Shown one piece after another: positions 43,658-54,230 of a stretch of 64,000 nucleotides of DNA. The notes below the pieces were generated by a model, which worked only from the letters and a program-made list of their open reading frames with translations, ran no database searches and was not told the origin of the DNA. The position numbers and the translations under genes were made by a program. This DNA comes from Bacteroidota bacterium (GTDB lineage: Bacteria; Bacteroidota; Bacteroidia; Chitinophagales; Saprospiraceae), in assembly GCA_029567325.1 (NCBI GenBank), contig JAKQLF010000277.1, positions 62,001 to 126,000 on the forward strand. The letters are read 5' to 3'. Position 1 is the first letter of the stretch. Each line of letters starts with the position of its first letter.

Positions 43658-45793
43658 CTAAGGCAATGCAAAAGCCACATATTGATCTCCTGACTTGGTT
43701 TTTAATTTTCCACCACCACAAGCAATCACAACATATTGTTTGCCGTCAATCATATAAACACTTGGTGATGCATAACCCGCAGCGGGCAGATCACTTTGCC
43801 ACAAAATCTTTCCTGTCTCAGTATCAAACGCCCTGATTTTTTGATCCTTAGTTGCAGCTATGAATAAAATACCACGCACTGTGACAGCTGGTCCACCATA
43901 ATTATCAGTTCCAGTTGCAGGCAAACCCTTGGCCATCAATTCAGGATATTCTCCCAATGGAACCTGCCAAATCCTTTTCCCTGTATTCATATCAGTAGCA
44001 GTTAGTGTGCCCCAAGGCGGTTGACTTACTGGATAACCTGCTGAGTCATACCAGCGATTATAACCCGTGGCACTAAATGGTGAGGATGAAAGTTCACTTT
44101 CTGAGGTTTGGAACACCTCACCGCCTTTACCAATCAAATAATCATAGATGGCTTTGATTTCTTCCGCTTTGAGGTTTGTAAAAGCAGGCATTCTACCCCT
44201 CCCTCTTTTCAAAAGAGTTGCCACTTCGTAATCTACATACTTTAAATCCAATTTTTGAAGAGAAGGATAAGTACCATCTTCATTGCCTTCTGCATTGGCA
44301 CCATGGCAGGACATACACCAATTTTCATACAATTTTTTACCTGTGGTGTTGCCCAAATTGTCAGCTCTTTGATCGAATACTTTTAGCGAACTAAAAACCG
44401 GATTTTCTTTTGCCGGCAAAAAAAGAACTCCTTTTTTATCAACAGCTGCGCCACCCCATTGCGCACCGCCATCCGTTCCAGGATAAAAAACTGTGCGATT
44501 GAAGCCAAGTGGTATGAATGGTGATCCCGTATTTGTTTGTTTCATTTGGCCGATGATTTCTTCCTTATTGGATACAAAATCATTGATATCCTCTTGAGTG
44601 AAAGATTGGCGGGTAAAATGCTCGGGCAATATGGGAACAGGTTGTGTTGCAGATGTTTGTTCGCCAGGTATTGTTGAGGCAGGAAACGATTTCTCCTCTA
44701 TTGGGTAAATCGGCTGTCCTGTCACTCTATCAAATACAAAAATATAACCTTGTTTAGTGACTACGGAAACCACGTCCAGTTTTTTCCCATTTTGTTGAAT
44801 GGAATACAAATTAGGTGGAGCTGGAATATCCCGGTCCCATATATCATGGTGCACCGTCTGGAAATGCCAAAGTCTTTTTCCAGTGCGGACATCCAGGGCT
44901 AATAGGCTATTTGCAAATAGATTGTCTCCTTTTCTGTTTCCTCCATAAAAGTCAAAAGCAGCAGATCCCGTTGGAACATAGGCAATGCCCCTTTCCCTAT
45001 CCAAGGCCATTCCCATCCAATTGTTGGCTCCTCCGGTATTTTTATAATTGTCTTTTTCCCAAGTCTCATATCCAAATTCCCCTGGGTGAGGTATGGTATG
45101 AAAAGTCCACAAAGATTTGCCTGTGATCACATCGAAGGCTCTGATATCGCCTTTCAAAGCTGCTGCACTTTCAGAAACTCGACCACCCACAATCAATATA
45201 TTTTCAAATACAATGGGTGGCGTATTGGCTACAACATATGCATCCGCTCCAGCTCGCTCAATGCCTTCGATCAAGTGGATTTTACCTTCTTTTCCAAAAC
45301 TTTTGATGATCGTACCAGTTTTAGAATCTAGCGCATATAAATAAGCACCGTAGCCAAAAAAGATTCTGGATTCGGCTCCATTTGACCAGTAGGTAATTCC
45401 CCTACTCGTCATGGTAAAGGTAGGTTCCGTTATAGCTGTTTTCCAAATTTCTACACCTGTCTGGGCTGAAATTGCAAAAGCTTGAGATCCAGCTGAAACT
45501 CCATATAAAATACCATCGATGATGATGGGATTACATTGCATTTGTGTTGAATGATGAACAGTGTCCGCACCTTCGGATTCATATATCCAGGCTACTTTCA
45601 ATTGATCAACATTTTCTTTATTGATTTCGTCAGCTTCAGAATAATGATTGCAATCGTCACCACCATTGTAAGCCAACCAATCGACATTTTTATGTTTGCT
45701 TTCTATACAGCTATTAAAAAAAATACAAATGAATAATATGAATTGTAAAGGCGTTCTGCAAATACTCGTTACATTCATTTCCATTTTTAACAT
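43658..45793 (-). CDS. PQQ-dependent dehydrogenase with cytochrome c domain, lipoprotein
   Basis: This 711-aa quinohemoprotein has a lipobox ending at Cys29 (CIFFNSC). The eight-bladed PQQ propeller is interrupted by a cytochrome c domain near 480-565, with CMSCH as heme site and RMPAF providing the axial Met. Propeller motifs include WLAYNGGD...NHYSEADEIN, AFDVITGKSLWTF, LALDVRTGKRLWHFQ and FDTETGKILWQSDLP. The closest known layout is the quinoprotein glucose/alcohol dehydrogenase type with an inserted heme domain; the substrate is not evident. It acts in the periplasm and feeds electrons to c-type cytochromes. It sits between a BNR propeller gene (22 bp) and the pentaheme cytochrome gene (82 bp), probably one transcript. 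Confidence 0.92.
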   Translation of the reverse strand: MLKMEMNVTSICRTPLQFILFICIFFNSCIESKHKNVDWLAYNGGDDCNHYSEADEINKENVDQLKVAWIYESEGADTVHHSTQMQCNPIIIDGILYGVSAGSQAFAISAQTGVEIWKTAITEPTFTMTSRGITYWSNGAESRIFFGYGAYLYALDSKTGTIIKSFGKEGKIHLIEGIERAGADAYVVANTPPIVFENILIVGGRVSESAAALKGDIRAFDVITGKSLWTFHTIPHPGEFGYETWEKDNYKNTGGANNWMGMALDRERGIAYVPTGSAAFDFYGGNRKGDNLFANSLLALDVRTGKRLWHFQTVHHDIWDRDIPAPPNLYSIQQNGKKLDVVSVVTKQGYIFVFDRVTGQPIYPIEEKSFPASTIPGEQTSATQPVPILPEHFTRQSFTQEDINDFVSNKEEIIGQMKQTNTGSPFIPLGFNRTVFYPGTDGGAQWGGAAVDKKGVLFLPAKENPVFSSLKVFDQRADNLGNTTGKKLYENWCMSCHGANAEGNEDGTYPSLQKLDLKYVDYEVATLLKRGRGRMPAFTNLKAEEIKAIYDYLIGKGGEVFQTSESELSSSPFSATGYNRWYDSAGYPVSQPPWGTLTATDMNTGKRIWQVPLGEYPELMAKGLPATGTDNYGGPAVTVRGILFIAATKDQKIRAFDTETGKILWQSDLPAAGYASPSVYMIDGKQYVVIACGGGKLKTKSGDQYVAFALP

Positions 45794-45815
45794 TTATCCA
45801 AAAATTCAATTTTGT

Positions 45816-48800
45816 TTATTTCATCCAAATTGCCCCAACTCCAGCCTTCCATAACTTAGTATTTAAAGCCGGTATTTCTTGTTTTATGATTTGATTGGCT
45901 TGAGCCAAATAAGCCGTCCACCTTGTATTGTATTCCAAAAGTAAATCCTTCGAAGGCTGATTTACTTTTGGCAATTCGCTTTCCGTTTGATTGATCAAAT
46001 AAAGATAATCTGCTGTAAATTTATTTGGAAAATTTTCAACGTCGTCATAGGCCTTGGACTTGCGTTGTACCATGTCTTCGTCCCACTTGAGCATTCTCTG
46101 GATCAAAGAATCACCCTCTGTTTTTAAAGATTGGTATTCGGACTCCTTCGGTAAGTGTTTAACCAAATCCTCGAGCTGTTTTCTTTTTGAATCCAATGAA
46201 TTGACCAATATAATCATCTCATTGTAATTGTCTTCCATGCCTTTCATAACAGTATGATATTCCTGGTAATCGGCTGGAGTTACCTCATATGTTGGGTTTG
46301 CTAATATTTCTGCTTTTGCAATTGCTGTATCTGACCCATTGGTGAGGACAATTTCATACATTCCTGGCGAGGCTTTGTGCCCTTGATAACTTCCTTCGAT
46401 GTAGGCATCTTTCACTCCCAACATTGTTCCATGCCGCATATTCCACACAAATCTATTCAATCCTTTTTCTGTGCTTAAGACAGGTTCTGCATCTGGGCCT
46501 CCATCATATCTGGCGTACAAACTATCTGATTTTGAACTAAAACTGTGTACAATAGCTCCTGACTGATCCTTGATGACCATTTGTATTTCCTCCCCTTCTT
46601 TCACCTCAGGCAAGTGATAATAAATGACTAAACCTGAGGCTGCATTGACACCATTTGTGCCAACTATGCCCGTAAAGCTTGCGTCCATATCGTCCATACT
46701 GCTGGAACTATTGGTCAAGTAATTTGAAGAGGGCGGTAAAATGGATAATTGCTTTTCACCTTTTTGATAATTTTGCACCACATGCAAATCATCTAAAATC
46801 CAGAAAGACCTTCCCGATGTGGCTGCTATCAAATTACCTTGATGTACCCTTAAATCTGTAATAGGCGTGACTGGCAAATTGAGTTGAAAAGGCAACCAAT
46901 TCAATCCTCCATCTCTGGAAATAAACAATCCTGATTCTGTGCCCGCGTACAGTAAATCCTTAACTTTGTCATCCGCTCTCACCACTCTGGTGAATGCACC
47001 GTCTGGAATGCCTTTGTTGATGGCAGTCCACGTCTTTCCATAATCTGTTGTTTTGTATAAACCCGGCCGATGATCATTGAATTTATATCTGGTCGTAGCA
47101 ATATATGCAGTTGCTTTATCGAAAGGTGAAACCTCAATAGCATTGATGAGGCATTCTTGTAATCCTTTGGGAGTAACATTTACCCAAGTCTTACAAGCAT
47201 CTTTCGTGAGGTAAACCAGACCATCATCACTTCCTGTATAAATGACTCCAGACTCCAATGGAGACTCTATGATATAAGCCAAAGTTCCATAATTTTCAGC
47301 CCCAACAGCTTCATTGGTGTAAGGAACTCCAGGCCGACCTTGTTTTTCTTTTTCATTTCTGGTGAGGTCGGGCGAAACTTCTTCCCAAGTGACACCTAAG
47401 TCCTTTGTCCTCAATAAAAGTTGTGATCCGTGATAATAAGTATTGCCTTCATGTTTACTGAAAATGATGGGCGCATTCCAATTAAATCGGTATTTCATGT
47501 CCTTTGCATCTTTTCCCAAATATTGGATGGGAGCGGCCATGACGTTTCTGCTGGCTTTGTTTTTGGTGTCCAATACTTCAATCGTTCCTTGGTAACTGCC
47601 CCCTAAAACAAATCTTGGATCATCTGGATCAAAAGCTAAAAATGCGCTTTCTCCACCCGCTGATCTTGTCCAATCATTGGTGGTGATGCTACGTCCACTG
47701 ATGTTTCTGCTGGCTATTTTTACAGAAGTATTGTCTTGTTGACCCGCGTAGATATTGTATGGAAATTGATTATCCACATTGATGCGGTAAAATTGTGCCG
47801 TTGGATAAATCATCTGACTTGACCAAGACTTTCCATCATTAAATGTCACTGCTGCTCCCCCATCGTCGGCCACGATCCTGTTGTCTGAATCATTTGGATT
47901 GATCCACAAATCGTGGTAGTCACCGTGGGTATTGGAAATGTCTTCCCAGGTGACTCCGCCATCAATGGACTTGAGGGCAGGAGCACTCAATACATAAAGG
48001 ATATTTTCATTGTTTGGATCTGGGAATAATTCAATGTAGTACCAAGCTCTTTGAATCAGTCTGTGGTCGCCAGAAACTTTAGACCATGACTTTCCTGCAT
48101 CGAGCGATTGATACAAACCACCAGCTTCTTTTTCCCAATCACTTTCTATCAAAGCATATACTTTTTCACTATTTGAAGGGCAAACGGCAATGGACATTTT
48201 ACCCATTTCTTTGGGCAAACCCTCCGTCATTTTTTCCCAATGATCCCCGCCATCGGTTGACTTATACAATCCACTTCCTGGACCACCACTGATGACTTGC
48301 CATGGTTTACGACCGTGTTCCCACATGGCAGCGTACAAAATTCGCGGATTGTTGGCATCCATCGACAATTCAACTGCACCCGTGTTTTCATCTACGAATA
48401 GGATTTTTTTCCAAGTAAGGCCACCATCCATTGTTTTAAATACCCCTCGATCTGGATTCTTGCCATACAAAGCACCTTGTGCAGCCACATAAGTTACGTC
48501 CGGATTTTGCGGATGAATGATGATCCTGGAAATGTGTCTGGTATTTTCCAAACCCATGTGTTTCCACGTTTTCCCAGCGTCCGTACTCTTGTAAACACCA
48601 TCACCTGAGTGCGTCATAACTCCTCTGATTGCATGTTCTCCCATGCCTACGTAAACTACATTGGCATCTGAAGCTGCAACACTCACTGCTATCACCGTCC
48701 CGTACTTAAAAAAACCGTCGGATACATTATCCCAAGACAAAGCCATATCGGTTGATTTCCAAAGTCCACCACCGGTCGTACCCATGTAGTAAACTTTGGG

Positions 48801-48980
48801 ATCACCAATGACGCCACAAGCAGCCACAGATCGGCCACCCCTAAACGGCCCTATACATCGCCATTTTACAGGTTTTAAATAATTTTGAAATTCGTTTTGT
48901 ATGGAATCTAATTTTGCTTGAGCGCTCAAAAGCGGTGCTAACAATAGAAATGCAAGCACAACAATCAATGGTTTGGACAT
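45816..48980 (-). CDS. Large secreted BNR/sortilin-like (VPS10-type) propeller protein
   Basis: This 1054-aa exported protein has a signal peptide (about 1-20, ending LLSAQ). Repeated BNR/Asp-box blades such as [38 protein letters not shown] and [15 protein letters not shown] form one or two propellers over about 30-740. The C-terminal 300 residues include a beta domain and a coiled helical tail. It resembles the VPS10/sortilin or xyloglucanase-like BNR families, but no catalytic residues can be assigned, so hydrolase annotation would be overreach. It is a clear paralogue of the gene at 54231-57347, sharing IGPFRGGRS near the N-terminus. It is the first gene of a likely three-gene run with the PQQ dehydrogenase and pentaheme cytochrome. 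Confidence 0.88.
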   Translation of the reverse strand: MSKPLIVVLAFLLLAPLLSAQAKLDSIQNEFQNYLKPVKWRCIGPFRGGRSVAACGVIGDPKVYYMGTTGGGLWKSTDMALSWDNVSDGFFKYGTVIAVSVAASDANVVYVGMGEHAIRGVMTHSGDGVYKSTDAGKTWKHMGLENTRHISRIIIHPQNPDVTYVAAQGALYGKNPDRGVFKTMDGGLTWKKILFVDENTGAVELSMDANNPRILYAAMWEHGRKPWQVISGGPGSGLYKSTDGGDHWEKMTEGLPKEMGKMSIAVCPSNSEKVYALIESDWEKEAGGLYQSLDAGKSWSKVSGDHRLIQRAWYYIELFPDPNNENILYVLSAPALKSIDGGVTWEDISNTHGDYHDLWINPNDSDNRIVADDGGAAVTFNDGKSWSSQMIYPTAQFYRINVDNQFPYNIYAGQQDNTSVKIASRNISGRSITTNDWTRSAGGESAFLAFDPDDPRFVLGGSYQGTIEVLDTKNKASRNVMAAPIQYLGKDAKDMKYRFNWNAPIIFSKHEGNTYYHGSQLLLRTKDLGVTWEEVSPDLTRNEKEKQGRPGVPYTNEAVGAENYGTLAYIIESPLESGVIYTGSDDGLVYLTKDACKTWVNVTPKGLQECLINAIEVSPFDKATAYIATTRYKFNDHRPGLYKTTDYGKTWTAINKGIPDGAFTRVVRADDKVKDLLYAGTESGLFISRDGGLNWLPFQLNLPVTPITDLRVHQGNLIAATSGRSFWILDDLHVVQNYQKGEKQLSILPPSSNYLTNSSSSMDDMDASFTGIVGTNGVNAASGLVIYYHLPEVKEGEEIQMVIKDQSGAIVHSFSSKSDSLYARYDGGPDAEPVLSTEKGLNRFVWNMRHGTMLGVKDAYIEGSYQGHKASPGMYEIVLTNGSDTAIAKAEILANPTYEVTPADYQEYHTVMKGMEDNYNEMIILVNSLDSKRKQLEDLVKHLPKESEYQSLKTEGDSLIQRMLKWDEDMVQRKSKAYDDVENFPNKFTADYLYLINQTESELPKVNQPSKDLLLEYNTRWTAYLAQANQIIKQEIPALNTKLWKAGVGAIWMK

Positions 48981-49825
48981 ATCAAAAAGCTTTGGTTATG
49001 CCAAAAATAAGTAAAAGGAGAGATTTGTTTAGTTCAGATCGAAGAATATCCTAATTATTAATTCAGAGTCAAGCTGGGCACTGCAAAAATTTAAACAGAA
49101 TTGAGTAATTTGAATGCTGCCACCAAATAAATTTGATCATCCTTTGGTTTTTAACATCCAAGAGAAAGTTCGGTGGACTGCGAAATTTATTTCGCTGTTG
49201 CATAAGCACAATAGTTGAAAGAGACTAAAATATTGATTATGTGAGATTGCCTGCGACCAAATTAATTTGGTCATCCACTGGATTGAGAAAGTTCGGTGGC
49301 CTGCGAAATTTATTTCGCTGTTGCATAAGCATAAAGATTGAAAGAGACTAAGATATCGGAGCTGTGAGATTGCTTGCGACCAAATAAATTTGGTCATCCA
49401 CTGGTTGAGAAAATTCGGTGGAGTGCGAAATTTATTTCGCTGTTGCATAAGCATAACGGTTGAAAGAGACTAATATTGATTATGTGAGATTGCCTGCGAC
49501 CAAATAAATTTGGTCATCCACTGGGTTGAGGAAATTCGGTGGACTGCGAAATTTATTTCGCTGTTACATAACCATAAAGATTGAAAGAGACTAAGATATC
49601 GGAGCTGTGAGATTGCTTGCGACCAAATAAATTTGGTCATCCACTGGGTTGAGGAAGTTCGGGGGACTGCGAAATTTATTTCGCTGTTGTTGCAAGCTTT
49701 ATACTTTCAATAATTTAATCCAAAAGCCTAGAGAGGTATAGTGCAAAATGACTTTAAAAAAAGAAAAACACCAGACATTTAAGGTACTTTAATGCATATT
49801 CTATTTGACAATATAAAGGTGATGA
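48981..49825. other. Intergenic region dominated by 122-bp tandem repeats
   Basis: These 845 bp contain the leader of the BNR gene, with a minus-strand -7 candidate TATTTTTG at 49002-49009, and five tandem repeats described separately. The last 130 bp are AT-rich without clear structure. A 105-codon ORF across the repeats is a repeat artefact. Confidence 0.7.
49170..49690. repeat. Five tandem ~122-bp units, each with two perfect hairpins
   Basis: The hairpin GCGAAATTTATTTCGC begins at 49180, 49303, 49425, 49546 and 49669, giving spacings of 123, 122, 121 and 123 bp. A second hairpin, GACCAAATAAATTTGGTC, precedes four of these (changed to GACCAAATTAATTTGGTC before the second). The spacer TCATCCACTGGxTTGAG joins the two hairpins, and GAAAGAGACTAAxAT follows. 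Alternate units share the variant GATATCGGAGCTGTG or TATTGATTATGTG, suggesting growth by duplication of a two-unit block. Confidence 0.93.
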
Positions 49826-50023
49826 TCAAACTTTACGGCCATGCATTGAATCATATTTCTTATGCATCTTTTCTTTGAATTGCTCATTATCAAATTCCAC
49901 TGATTCTCCACTTTGCTCCCCTATCACTAATACTTCATTTATTAATAGTAGTTCATCAAAAAGCTTTCCCGATATGATTGATTTAATTCTATCCATTTGA
50001 TATTGTTTGAATAAATTTATCAT
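49826..50023 (-). CDS. Small hypothetical protein
   Basis: This 65-aa ORF is hydrophilic and helix-prone, with no signal peptide (LFKQYQMDRIKSIISGKLF at the start, FKEKMHKKYDSMHGRKV at the end). It has balanced codon use and a proper ATG, and lies in a gap between the repeat array and the divergent pseudouridine synthase. No family is recognised. It could be a real small gene or chance ORF. Confidence 0.4.
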   Translation of the reverse strand: MINLFKQYQMDRIKSIISGKLFDELLLINEVLVIGEQSGESVEFDNEQFKEKMHKKYDSMHGRKV

Positions 50024-50167
50024 TTATTTAGTTAAACTTAAAATGCTTATTGATTTTATTCACTTTTGAGCACCATATATCTTAAATATGTAATGGTGAG
50101 TTATCATCACATCCAACCCAAAACTTCCCCATTAAATATCTACCTTCGCCCCCCACAAACAAACACC

Positions 50168-50821
50168 ATGTCATCCGATTCAGACTCTCCAATTGCAAAA
50201 ATAAGCACCTCATTGCCGGAATCGCCCATTATACCTAAAGAAGAGAAAATTCACCGCCATTTCATCACCCACAAGCCTTTTGGATTCATCACCCAGTTTG
50301 TCAATACCAATAAGCGCAAAAAAGGGGTGTTGGGCGAACTGTATGATTTTCCTGAAGGTACCATGGCTATTGGGCGATTGGATGTAGACTCAGAAGGACT
50401 GCTTTTGTTGACTACCGATGGTATGGTAAGTTTCACTATTTGTAGTCGGAAAATCGAAAAGGAATATTATGTCCAACTCGACGGTATTATCGATGAAGAG
50501 GCCATTCAGAAAATGCAAGCGGGCGTTGAAATAGGTATTGACGGCATCAAATATTTGACCAAACCATGTATTGCCAGGCGACTGGAGGAACCCCCTTGTT
50601 TTCCCCCTCGCATAAAAGCCATCAGAGGCGAACATCATGGACCAACAAGTTGGGCTTCAATTACTATTCGTGAAGGCAAGTACAAACAGGTACGCAAAAT
50701 GACGGCTGCAGTTGGTTTCCCCACATTAAGGCTCATGCGGGTAAGGATTGGCAATATCCATCTAGGCGCACTCAAAGCCGGGGAAGTAATTGAAGTAGCT
50801 AAGTTCGACGTAGATCTTTAA
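50168..50821 (+). CDS. RsuA/RluE-type pseudouridine synthase
   Basis: This 217-aa enzyme isomerises uridine to pseudouridine in rRNA. The catalytic Asp is Asp72 in GRLDVDSEGLLLLTTDG. The family motif HKPFGFITQF is at about 35-44, and the C-terminal motif YKQVRKMTAAVGFPTLRLMR is present. The N-terminal S4 domain of RsuA proper is absent, as in RluE, replaced by a short unstructured Ser/Pro leader. The ATG at 50168 is preferred over in-frame TTG 50066 and ATG 50093, whose extension looks non-coding. It is convergent with the amidase gene. Target position cannot be read from sequence. Confidence 0.92.
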   Translation: MSSDSDSPIAKISTSLPESPIIPKEEKIHRHFITHKPFGFITQFVNTNKRKKGVLGELYDFPEGTMAIGRLDVDSEGLLLLTTDGMVSFTICSRKIEKEYYVQLDGIIDEEAIQKMQAGVEIGIDGIKYLTKPCIARRLEEPPCFPPRIKAIRGEHHGPTSWASITIREGKYKQVRKMTAAVGFPTLRLMRVRIGNIHLGALKAGEVIEVAKFDVDL

Positions 50822-50834
50822 AACCACTAACATA

Positions 50835-52436
50835 TTAGTCAGCAACTAGGAATTTTGGAACCTTGCGATGTTTGGTTCCATTTTCATAAGCAAATGCCAT
50901 TTCCAACAATACAGGCTCACTCCAAGCTCTTCCAAAAAACGAAATACCTATCGGTAATTCACCAACAAATCCCATGGGCACCGTAATGCTGGGATATCCA
51001 GCCTGAGCAGCAGGAGAAGAAGTTCCCAAAGTATAATGATCTCCATTCAACAAATCTGTGTGCCATGCGGGACTGCCTGTCGGTGCAATGATGGCATCCA
51101 AGTTATTACTGTCCATCACTTTGTCCATTCCATTTTTGCGACTTCCAAGCATCAGGGCTTCTAAGGCTTTTTTATATTTTGGATCCGTGAGATCACCCTT
51201 CGCCAAAGCCATTTCGAGGTATTTTTGGTCAAAATGTTCCAATTCGATGGAATCACTTTTGTTGAATGCTATCAACTCCTCCAAATTTTTGATTTTAGCA
51301 TCGGGTCCCAATGATTTAAAGTATTTATTCAGCCCATCTTTATACTCAAACAACATGATTTCAAAAGAATGTTCACCGACAGCATCATCTCCAATGTTAT
51401 CTACTTCTACGATTTCTGCACCTTGACTTTTCATAAAAGCTACTGCTCTATTCATCAAAGTATCCACTTTATTGATTCGTCCAAAAGGCTTTTTAAATAA
51501 TCCAATCCTTTTACCTTTTAAACCATCTTTTTTCAAAAACTGCGTATAATCCAAATGGAATTTACCCTCACTTGCCCAAGTTTTATCATCCAATGAATCG
51601 ACCCCGACCAATGCACCCAAACAAATAGCTGCATCCGTCAATGTGCGAGCCATGGGACCAGGTGTATCTTGCGTGTACGAAATAGGAATAACACCACTGC
51701 GACTTACCAAACCCACGGTTGGTTTGATGCCAACAATGCCATTGGCGTGAGATGGACAAACGATAGAACCATTGGTCTCTGTGCCAATGGCCAACATAGT
51801 CAAGTTTGCAGAAACTGACGCCCCAGAACCCGAACTCGAACCACAAGGATTGCGACTCAAAACATATGGATTTTTGACCTGTCCACCTAAACCACTCCAT
51901 CCACTTGTTGACATTTCACCCCTGAAATTCGCCCACTCACTCATATTGGCTTTGCCAATGATGACCGCTCCAGCCTTGCGCAATTTACTCGCAACATCAC
52001 TGTCTTGAAGGGGATGCGAACCAGCCAAAGCCCTTGATCCAGCTGTGGTAGACATTTGATCATGGGTATCGATGTTGTCTTTCAATAAAATAGGAATGCC
52101 ATGTAATGGACCTCTCTTTTTACCAGCTTTCAACTCCACATCCAAAGCTGCCGCAATTGCCAAAGCTTCAGGATTTACCTCTATGACAGAATGAAGTGCT
52201 GGGCCTTGTTGATCGATGGCCGCTATTCTTTTCAAATATGCATCAACAACTTGCTCAATGGTAAAATCTCCATTTGCATACCCAGCTTGCATCTGATTGA
52301 TATCGTATTCCAAAAATTTAAAGTCAGCAGTATCGGTACTTACTTGTTCGACGGTTGCATTTTTGCAGCTACCATTCAAAAGCACCAAACCACAGATTCC
52401 AAAAACCAATAGAAAAGCATTTCGCATCATTATCAT
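50835..52436 (-). CDS. Amidase signature family enzyme, lipoprotein
   Basis: This 533-aa amidase of the GatA/peptide-amidase type hydrolyses amide bonds with a Ser-cisSer-Lys triad. The Lys is in PILLKDNIDT (near 115), the Gly/Ser-rich signature is CGSSSGSGASVSAN, and the catalytic Ser lies in GTETNGSIVCPS. The N-terminus has a lipobox (LVLLNGSCKN), so the enzyme is exported and membrane-anchored, unlike the cytoplasmic GatA of the tRNA amidotransferase. No gatB or gatC is nearby. Neighbouring genes encode an amidohydrolase and two BNR proteins. The substrate may be peptide or nitrogenous amides; this is inference. Confidence 0.92.
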   Translation of the reverse strand: MIMMRNAFLLVFGICGLVLLNGSCKNATVEQVSTDTADFKFLEYDINQMQAGYANGDFTIEQVVDAYLKRIAAIDQQGPALHSVIEVNPEALAIAAALDVELKAGKKRGPLHGIPILLKDNIDTHDQMSTTAGSRALAGSHPLQDSDVASKLRKAGAVIIGKANMSEWANFRGEMSTSGWSGLGGQVKNPYVLSRNPCGSSSGSGASVSANLTMLAIGTETNGSIVCPSHANGIVGIKPTVGLVSRSGVIPISYTQDTPGPMARTLTDAAICLGALVGVDSLDDKTWASEGKFHLDYTQFLKKDGLKGKRIGLFKKPFGRINKVDTLMNRAVAFMKSQGAEIVEVDNIGDDAVGEHSFEIMLFEYKDGLNKYFKSLGPDAKIKNLEELIAFNKSDSIELEHFDQKYLEMALAKGDLTDPKYKKALEALMLGSRKNGMDKVMDSNNLDAIIAPTGSPAWHTDLLNGDHYTLGTSSPAAQAGYPSITVPMGFVGELPIGISFFGRAWSEPVLLEMAFAYENGTKHRKVPKFLVAD

Positions 52437-52655
52437 CGTTTTATCATGTTATTAATCTAGGATACCACTCCCGGGAACTGAAAAGATATTCAGCAATCGC
52501 AATTTAAACACCAAAATCTATTTCGTTTGAACGATTTCCAAGGTATTTTTTATTTTTCAATAATCTGGACTGCTATTCGAATGCTTCCTCCTTAATTAGC
52601 AGTTGATCCAAGTGTCATTGCCAAAAATATCGTGTATTTTTCATTCAAAAAAAAA

Positions 52656-53924
52656 TCACTTTACCACCAGTTTTCCACCCAACATCACCATTTCAATTTT
52701 TCGTAGGACACTGATATTTTCCAACGGATTGCCCTTTACAACCACTAAATCAGCCAGTTTACCCGGCTTGATTTCGCCTAAATGATCCAAACCAAAAACT
52801 TTAGCATTCACAGCAGTTACCGATCTTAAAATATCCAATGGAGCCATTCCGTAATCCACCATTATTTCCAATTCGCGGACATTATCACCATGACTAAAAA
52901 CACCGACATCACCACCAGCAACGATGGTTACACCTGCTTCCAAAGCCAATTTAAATGATTTCCTTTTTTCTTTAATTCTTTCTGGCTCTGGATCAACCCC
53001 TTTTTTCCAACCTTTATATTGTGACACTGCATCACCTGCAGCAAGTGTTGGGCACAGAGCAACTCCACGCGTTTGCATCAATTCAAATATCTCTTTAGTT
53101 CCTGCATCGCCGTGTTCAATGGTATGCACCCCCGCCATAATGGCTCTGCGCATACCTTCTTCACTGGCCGCATGAGCTACCACCACCCTCCCACTGCTCT
53201 TCGTGACTTCAACAACAGTTTCCAACTCTTTTTGCGTAAAAGTAGGCATGGCTGTCAAAAGCATTCCCCATCTATAATCTGCATAAACCTTAATCACATC
53301 AGCACCATGTCCTATTTGATCACGCACGACCTTGATAAGATTGTCGTATCCATCGGCTTCTTCAGCTCCAAGCGGCACCTGCACATGGGCAGCGAAACCT
53401 TTAGGACCATAACTTCCAGTAGTAACAATGGCCTTACCAGCCACTAAAAGTCTAGGACCTTGGACTATACCCTTAATTATACTTTCCTTTAAGCCAACAT
53501 CTGCATATTCAGCGCCCTCCGAACCCAGGTCTCGTACAGTAGTGAATCCCGCAAATAAGGTTTTTTGAGCATGAACAGCGCCTCTAATCGACCTTTCAGC
53601 TTGAGATTCCAACAAAATTTGATCATTCCAAGATGTTTCATTGTAAGGATGGAGCAACATATGTGCGTGACCTTCAATCATACCAGGCATCAACGTGCCT
53701 TCAGGAAAATTCAACCTTTTACAATTTGGTGGAATGGTTAATTTACCTTCTTCATCAAATGCCACAATGGTGTCACCTTTGATCAAAACCACCTTATTGT
53801 TCTGAAAATCCTGACCGTCAAAAACCCACTTGGCTTTGATCAATGTGTATTCTTGCCCATGCAGCAAAGGAAATATCAACATCAAACACAGGATTTTCAG
53901 AAAGTATTTCAGCTCAAAAGTCAT
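52656..53924 (-). CDS. Secreted imidazolonepropionase/prolidase-like amidohydrolase
   Basis: This 422-aa metal-dependent hydrolase has a signal peptide (about 5-23, ending LLHGQ). Metal ligands are present: the HxH in MIEGHAHML near 82, the carboxylated-lysine candidate in ADVIKVYADY, the two His in VVVAHAASEEG and HTIEHGDAG, and the Asp in AGGDVGVFSHG near 330. The C-terminus has the usual GEIKPGKLADLVVV close of the amidohydrolase barrel. It resembles Xaa-Pro dipeptidase-type amidohydrolases that act on dipeptides outside the cytoplasm. It lies 219 bp upstream of the amidase gene and may have its own transcript. Confidence 0.92.
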   Translation of the reverse strand: MTFELKYFLKILCLMLIFPLLHGQEYTLIKAKWVFDGQDFQNNKVVLIKGDTIVAFDEEGKLTIPPNCKRLNFPEGTLMPGMIEGHAHMLLHPYNETSWNDQILLESQAERSIRGAVHAQKTLFAGFTTVRDLGSEGAEYADVGLKESIIKGIVQGPRLLVAGKAIVTTGSYGPKGFAAHVQVPLGAEEADGYDNLIKVVRDQIGHGADVIKVYADYRWGMLLTAMPTFTQKELETVVEVTKSSGRVVVAHAASEEGMRRAIMAGVHTIEHGDAGTKEIFELMQTRGVALCPTLAAGDAVSQYKGWKKGVDPEPERIKEKRKSFKLALEAGVTIVAGGDVGVFSHGDNVRELEIMVDYGMAPLDILRSVTAVNAKVFGLDHLGEIKPGKLADLVVVKGNPLENISVLRKIEMVMLGGKLVVK

Positions 53925-54230
53925 TTTTTGAAAGTTAACTTGGTGTAAGGTAATGGTTGAAAATTGACTAAATGGCTACAGTTCCATGCAATTTAGCCTA
54001 AACGAATATAACCAGATTTGAAACGATCCTATGAAAAAATTCCAGAAGCCATTGAAATTTTCACTTTCTTATTATCTTGACATCGATTCTCTTTCCAACC
54101 GAGCACAACAAACTTTCTTTCTTTTATTTGTTGTTTGAATAAAGAGCGTCAACTTATGTTTTACATTTCAAAATTCTAAGACATAAGACCTTAATCATAT
54201 GCCAAACCAAACAAGCTTAAAATTGCCAAC
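53925..54230. other. Divergent intergenic region without recognised features
   Basis: These 306 bp separate the minus-strand amidohydrolase from the plus-strand BNR gene. I see AT-rich sequence, no ORF and no clear match to the Bacteroidota promoter consensus on either strand, although both promoters should be here. Confidence 0.5.

Noticed and set aside
49137..49454. Minus-strand ORF of 105 codons
   Set aside because: It is a direct translation of the 122-bp hairpin repeats.
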